This document shows, piece after piece, positions 14,166 to 17,975 of a stretch of DNA of 17,975 bases. The notes under the pieces were generated by a model. The model did not search any database. It worked only from the letters and a program-made list of their open reading frames with translations, and had not been told where the DNA came from. This DNA comes from an uncultured Clostridia bacterium. GTDB taxonomy: Bacteria > Bacillota > Clostridia > Christensenellales > Aristaeellaceae. How positions within the stretch are numbered: the stretch's first letter is position 1; each line of letters opens with the position of its first letter. The DNA is taken from assembly GCA_934621485.1 (NCBI GenBank), contig CAKTUS010000050.1:1-17975 (forward strand). Reading direction: 5' to 3'. The position numbers and the translations under genes are program-made.

Positions 14166-15149
14166 TTATCGACCGCCGGTGCGCACATGGCTGTCGATGT
14201 AAACGACCTTGCCGTCCATTTCATAGGGAAAGTCGTCCGCCGTTACCGGCTCGTCCCGGGCAAGCAGCAGGGCCAGGGCCAGGGCGGCCTGGCCCTGGCC
14301 GGTGGCGTTGTTGTACACGGTGGCGTACAGCGAGCCCTGCTCCAGCGCCTCCATGGCCGGGGCCGTGGCGTCGATGCCCAGAACAGGCAGGTAGCGCCCG
14401 CCGCTGAAATAGCCCGCCGCCTTCAGCGCGTCGATGGCTCCCAGAGCCATGTCGTCATTGTTGGCGATAACGCACTCAATGCGCCCCGCAAACTGGTTCA
14501 GCAGGGCGGACATGCGCTCCTGGGCCAGAGGACGCTCCCACATGGCGGTTTCTTCGCCCAGAATGTCCGTTTCCACTCCCGCCATTTGCAGCGCCCGCAG
14601 GGAATACACCGACCGCAGCTCCGTATCCTGATGGCCGGGCTGGCCCCGCAGCAGCACCAGCTGCATTCTGCCGTCGCCGTTGAGGTCGGCCTCCGGGTGG
14701 GTTTGAAAATACAGCGCCGCCATTTGCCCGGCCAAAAAGCCCTGCTGCTTTGGGTCGATTCCCACATAATAGGCCCGGTCGTATCGGGCCAGGTCGCTGC
14801 GCAGCGGCTCCCGGTTAATGAGCACGATGGGCAGCGAACGCTGCATGGCCATTTCAATCAGGTACACGCAGGAGGGGCGGTCAACCGGGTTGATAATCAG
14901 CGCGTCGCAGCCTTGGGCAATCATATCCGCCACCTGGTCGTTCTGACGGTTCTGGTCGTTGCCGGCGTCGTACATCAGCAGCCGGGCCCGGCCCTGGGCC
15001 TGCTGCTGGATAACGTTCATCAGGCTGGCCATGAAGGTGTCCTCGCCATAGTAGACGCAAACGCCGATCAGCGGCAGCTCCTCCTGAGCGGCCAGCGCGC
15101 CGGGGGCAAGCATGCACAGGCAGAAAAGCAGAGCAAAAAAGCGTTTCAT
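14166..15149 (-). CDS. mglB: Galactose/glucose-binding protein (MglB type)
   Basis: Extracytoplasmic sugar receptor of 327 residues with a signal peptide (MKRFFALLFCLCMLAPGALA, cleavage after residue 20). Family signs are strong: calcium loop DLNGDGRMQ (155-163), INREPLRSDLARYDRAYYVG (111-130), GQPGHQDTELRS (169-180), ETAMW (200-204) and VIANNDDMALGAIDALK (227-243). Positions known to hold sugar in E. coli MglB appear conserved: D37, F39, N112, H173, D175, R179, W204, D260 and N280. Start ATG 15149 with AAAGGAG six bases upstream; the longer frame from 15173 would overlap the previous gene. No mglA or mglC follows. It is the last gene of a kinase operon, which suggests sensing, or transport with ATPase and permease supplied from elsewhere. 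Confidence 0.88.
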   Translation of the reverse strand: MKRFFALLFCLCMLAPGALAAQEELPLIGVCVYYGEDTFMASLMNVIQQQAQGRARLLMYDAGNDQNRQNDQVADMIAQGCDALIINPVDRPSCVYLIEMAMQRSLPIVLINREPLRSDLARYDRAYYVGIDPKQQGFLAGQMAALYFQTHPEADLNGDGRMQLVLLRGQPGHQDTELRSVYSLRALQMAGVETDILGEETAMWERPLAQERMSALLNQFAGRIECVIANNDDMALGAIDALKAAGYFSGGRYLPVLGIDATAPAMEALEQGSLYATVYNNATGQGQAALALALLLARDEPVTADDFPYEMDGKVVYIDSHVRTGGR

Positions 15150-15169
15150 GGGCGCTCCTTTCACAAGGG

Positions 15170-16018
15170 TCATTGCAGCAGGGGAAAGACCTGCTTCACG
15201 TTTTCGGGCAGGTACATGTTGTCTGCGTTGGCCAGCAGGCTTTCCACAGCGGGACTGCCCGGGCTTTGCCCATGCAGGGCCTGCCAGGCTGTTTGAACGG
15301 CCACATAGCCCATGGCGTAAGGCTTGTCCAGAACCAGGGTATCGGCCGCTCCGCTTTCCAGCAGGCTCACCCGGCTGTCGCCGGGGTCAAAGCCCAGCAC
15401 CGCATGGCTTCCGCCGGGGTTCAAAGCGGCCAGGGCCACCGTGGCCCTGGCGCTCAGGCCCACGGCCGCGCCGCACTCCTCAGGCCAGAGCAAATCATCG
15501 CTGTAGGGCACGGCCCGTGTGTTCGCCGAATCGGCCCGGGCCATGGCCTGGCGGCTGCGGGCCCGGGAGCGGGCGTCGCCTTCGTCCGTCACCAGCAAAA
15601 CCGGGCGGCCGCCGCTTTTTTCCGCTGCTAGGCGCAGCAGCGCGCCGAGGGCGGCTTCATCGTTCATGGTTACGGAAAGACAGCCGTCCGCCGCCTCTCC
15701 AATCGCTACCACGGGAACCGTGGGGTTATTGGCGCGCACCCAGCTCTCCGGGTCGGACACCAGCAAAAACAGCGCGTCGGCCTGCGGCTGTTCCTCTGGC
15801 AGGCTGATGATGCTCAGACGCGCGCCCAGCGCATCGGCAGCCTCGCTCATACCCTTGCGCAGCTGCATCAGAAACGCGCCCGTATCGCTTTCAATGATGA
15901 GCGCCAGCGAGGGGCCGGCCGCGTCGGCGGACGGTTTGCCGGGGGCGAAGCCCCAGGCAAGCAAAACGACCGTGGCCGCAATGCACACGGCCATCAGCAC
16001 AAACGGTTTTTTGGTCAT
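15170..16018 (-). CDS. Membrane-anchored periplasmic-binding-like protein (sensor partner)
   Basis: 282 residues: an N-terminal hydrophobic segment (6-24) that looks like an uncleaved anchor or signal, then a domain with the shape of a type I sugar-binding fold. Visible elements are PSLALIIESDTGAFLMQLRKGM (36-57, the first strand and helix), VPVVAIGEAADG (101-112), GGRPVLLVTDEGDARSRARSRQ (136-157), HAVLGFDPGD (205-214) and YAMGYVAVQTAWQAL (234-248). It is shorter and more degenerate than transport receptors and lacks the usual sugar-contact motifs seen in the neighbouring MglB-like protein. Its ATG overlaps the kinase stop as ATGA, so the two are translationally coupled. A receptor that feeds signal to the kinase is the likeliest role (inference); XylFII-type partners of LytS kinases are a precedent. 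Confidence 0.75.
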   Translation of the reverse strand: MTKKPFVLMAVCIAATVVLLAWGFAPGKPSADAAGPSLALIIESDTGAFLMQLRKGMSEAADALGARLSIISLPEEQPQADALFLLVSDPESWVRANNPTVPVVAIGEAADGCLSVTMNDEAALGALLRLAAEKSGGRPVLLVTDEGDARSRARSRQAMARADSANTRAVPYSDDLLWPEECGAAVGLSARATVALAALNPGGSHAVLGFDPGDSRVSLLESGAADTLVLDKPYAMGYVAVQTAWQALHGQSPGSPAVESLLANADNMYLPENVKQVFPLLQ

Positions 16019-17748
16019 GGCTGCTTCTCCTCCCACCCCCGGGGAATCCGAATGGTAACGGTGGTGCCCGCATCCTCCTGGCTTTCAATGCGCAGGCCGT
16101 ATTCCGGGCCGTAGGTAAGCTGGATGCGTTCGTGCACGTTTTTCAGCCCGAAGCCGGTGCTGCCGCTGTGGCACAGCAGCTGGGGAAGACGCTCCGGGCT
16201 GATGCCCAGGCCGTCGTCCGTGACGCTGAACCACAAATCCTTTTCCGTAACCCAGGCGCGAATGGCAATGTGCAGCTCGCCGTCCCGGGCTTCGTCTATG
16301 GCGTGGCTGATGCAGTTTTCCGCCAGCGGCTGCACAATCAGCTTCACCGTGCGCTCGGCCAGGCACTCCTCCTGGGCTTGGATGGTATAAACAAACCGGT
16401 CCCGGAAGCGCATTTTCTGAATGACCAGATAGTTGCGCACGTGCTCCAGCTCTTCCCGCACGGTAATGAAGCGACGCCCCTTGCTGATGGAAATGCGGAA
16501 CAGCTTTGCCAGAGCCAGCACCATGGTAATGGCCTCCTGGCTGCGGCCCCGCTCCTCCATCCACACAATGGAGTCTAGGGTATTATACAAAAAGTGGGGA
16601 TTAATCTGCGCCTGAAGCGCGTTCAGCTCGTGAAGGCGCTTGGTTTCCTGCTCCTGCACCACCCGCGCCATCAGCGTGCGAATTTGGGCCAGCATGTGGT
16701 TGAACGCCTCGGATACGGCGCGAATTTCCCGGAAGCCCTTTTCCGTAATGGTTACGTTCAGGTCGCCGCTTTGCACCTTTTGCATTTTGTGCTCCAGATG
16801 GGCGATGGGCCGGGTGACCAGGTAGCTAACCAGCGCCGCCGCCGCCAGGGACAATAGCGCCGCGCCGGCCATAACCACCGAAAGGATTCGAAGGAAGGCG
16901 CTTTGCAGGGCGTACAGCTCGTCCAGATAGGCCACGCCCACCATGCGCCAGCGGGTTTGGGCCACGGTGGCCAGAATCAGGGCACGCTCCCGGCCGTCGG
17001 CCTGGTCCTGCGTTACGCCTACAATTTGGGCCAGGGCGGCGGTTTGGTTCTCCTGGCTGAGCCCTTGGTAGATGAGCTGCAAACGGGGGTGACACACCAG
17101 GCGGCCGGTTTCATCCATCAAATAGGCATAGCCGCTCTGCCCCAGCGAAATGGCGTTGACCACGTCGGAAAACGCGCCGTAGTCAAAATCCATCAGCACC
17201 ACGGCGGTGCGCCACTGGCCGTGGCTGGTGTAGTCCAGCCGGCGGGCCATGGTAATCACCAGGGCCCGGTGGTTTTCAAACAGGTTTTGCACATGCGGGC
17301 TGGAAAAATAGGGAATGGTGCCCTCCCATTCCAGGGCTTTTTGAAACCATTCGCTCTCCCGCACCTGACGGGGCGTAACCCGAAGGCGGCCGCCGGTGCC
17401 GGCCTGCAAAGCGCCGTCCGAGTCGAACACGGCAATGTTCATGATGTCGGTGCGGCTGCTTTGCAAAAGGGAAAGCCGCTGCTGCAGCTGCTGGCTGTCG
17501 GCGGAGGCGGATACCTGAGCGGAGGCGAAGTGCAGGCTGGAAAGCATGTTTTCAATGTAGATTTCCAGCGAGGACACGCTTTGCAGCACGGTTTCCCGCG
17601 TGCGCTCCACGGCATTCTGCTCCAAAAGCTGGCTGACCCGGGGGACCAGCGTGGTCAGCATAAAAAGAAGCAGCACGCCGATGCACGCCAAAAAAGAGGC
17701 GGTAAGCACGCTGTGGAGGCTGTAGCCCCCGGCACGGTGACGACGCAT
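16015..17748 (-). CDS. Sensor histidine kinase, YesM/LytS type
   Basis: 577-residue membrane kinase: span 1 (12-34), extracytoplasmic sensor of about 250 residues with a double-Cache look (TGRLVCHPRLQ near 214-224), span 2 (287-309), HAMP (308-360), His_kinase domain with phospho-acceptor H385 in QINPHFLYNTLDSI, and HATPase with N-box PLAENCISHAI (474-484), G1 DDGLG (511-515) and G2 TGFGLKNVHER (531-541). All catalytic motifs are intact. YesM kinases normally phosphorylate a YesN-type AraC response regulator to switch on sugar transport or use genes; none is in the window. The ATG at 17748 has AAAGGAG ten bases upstream. It heads an operon with two sugar-binding-like proteins. Confidence 0.93.
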   Translation of the reverse strand: MRRHRAGGYSLHSVLTASFLACIGVLLLFMLTTLVPRVSQLLEQNAVERTRETVLQSVSSLEIYIENMLSSLHFASAQVSASADSQQLQQRLSLLQSSRTDIMNIAVFDSDGALQAGTGGRLRVTPRQVRESEWFQKALEWEGTIPYFSSPHVQNLFENHRALVITMARRLDYTSHGQWRTAVVLMDFDYGAFSDVVNAISLGQSGYAYLMDETGRLVCHPRLQLIYQGLSQENQTAALAQIVGVTQDQADGRERALILATVAQTRWRMVGVAYLDELYALQSAFLRILSVVMAGAALLSLAAAALVSYLVTRPIAHLEHKMQKVQSGDLNVTITEKGFREIRAVSEAFNHMLAQIRTLMARVVQEQETKRLHELNALQAQINPHFLYNTLDSIVWMEERGRSQEAITMVLALAKLFRISISKGRRFITVREELEHVRNYLVIQKMRFRDRFVYTIQAQEECLAERTVKLIVQPLAENCISHAIDEARDGELHIAIRAWVTEKDLWFSVTDDGLGISPERLPQLLCHSGSTGFGLKNVHERIQLTYGPEYGLRIESQEDAGTTVTIRIPRGWEEKQP

Positions 17749-17799
17749 GGGCGCAAGGCTCCTTTCTGCGGCAAATGCAGTTCACGAACGGTTGTTTTG

Positions 17800-17808
17800 A
17801 TCATACCA
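17800..17808 (-). promoter_or_regulatory. Extended -10 promoter of the kinase operon
   Basis: On the minus strand TGGTATGAT (17808-17800) is an extended -10 element about 55 bases before the kinase start. The -35 region is weak, which suits a promoter that needs an activator or gives low basal expression. Confidence 0.6.
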
Positions 17809-17904
17809 CAGTTTTGGGCTTTTGCCCAGAGAAAACGGCGGACGAAACGAAGAACCCGCCTGCCGCTATCAGGCGAATTTCCCCGAAAAACTTGGCCGCG
17901 CCTC

Positions 17905-17933
17905 TTGCAACCCAAGCCTGTTTGTGCTATACT
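17905..17933 (+). promoter_or_regulatory. Rightward promoter for a gene beyond the window
   Basis: -35 TTGCAA (17905-17910), a 17-base spacer and -10 TATACT (17928-17933). No start codon with a ribosome site follows before the window ends, so its gene lies to the right, divergent from the kinase. Confidence 0.7.
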
Positions 17934-17975
17934 GCTAAACGATTACGCACCTTTGTCGATTGCGTGCTTGTGCCG

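Noticed and set aside
14187..15296. 369-codon open frame on the plus strand
   Set aside because: It is antisense to the MglB-type gene, whose sugar-binding motifs are clear, and has no ribosome site.
1..17975. Riboswitch, tRNA or rRNA genes
   Set aside because: No cloverleaf, rRNA segment or recognisable riboswitch core was found in the gaps; the structures seen are terminators, operators or repeat hairpins.

Overview
The window looks like a chromosomal segment of a GC-rich member of the Bacillota, probably a gut-type clostridium. Evidence: strong AGGAGG-type ribosome binding sites before almost every gene, several TTG starts, a YtrA-type GntR regulator with its ABC exporter, a YesM-type sensor kinase, and sigma-A-like promoters. 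I recognise no rRNA, tRNA, CRISPR array, transposase or phage gene. All genes but one (a 102-codon gene at 8450-8758) lie on the minus strand, so operons read right to left.

Layout, left to right. (1) 1-158: fragment of a dispersed repeat and a large hairpin. (2) 159-3545: GntR repressor, ABC ATPase and a 713-residue permease in one operon behind a promoter that overlaps a perfect palindromic operator (3562-3621). (3) 3886-6202: ECF sigma factor, one-span anti-sigma-like protein and a secreted protein, joined by two ATGA overlaps and closed by a terminator at 3712-3747. (4) 6203-6828: a gene-free 626 bp block of hairpin-rich repeat modules. (5) 6829-8299: amidohydrolase and PlsC-like acyltransferase, divergent from the small plus-strand gene. 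(6) 8759-9093: repeat copy plus a shared bidirectional terminator. (7) 9094-13383: ABC importer (binding protein, ATPase, fused two-domain permease), with two hairpins between binding protein and ATPase. (8) 13384-14165: importer promoter and another long repeat copy. (9) 14166-17748: YesM-like kinase, an anchored periplasmic-binding-like protein and an MglB-type galactose/glucose-binding protein. (10) 17749-17975: back-to-back promoters; the rightward one serves a gene outside the window.

Two things stand out. The gene-free blocks are copies of one mosaic repeat built from separate hairpin modules. In the copy at 6311-6640 the central module is in the opposite orientation, relative to its flanks, from the copies at 13688-13997 and 8811-8995. 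The kinase operon carries two sugar-binding-type proteins but no ATPase or permease, which suggests an extracytoplasmic sugar-sensing unit rather than a transporter.

All functional assignments are from motif reading by eye; no database search was run.
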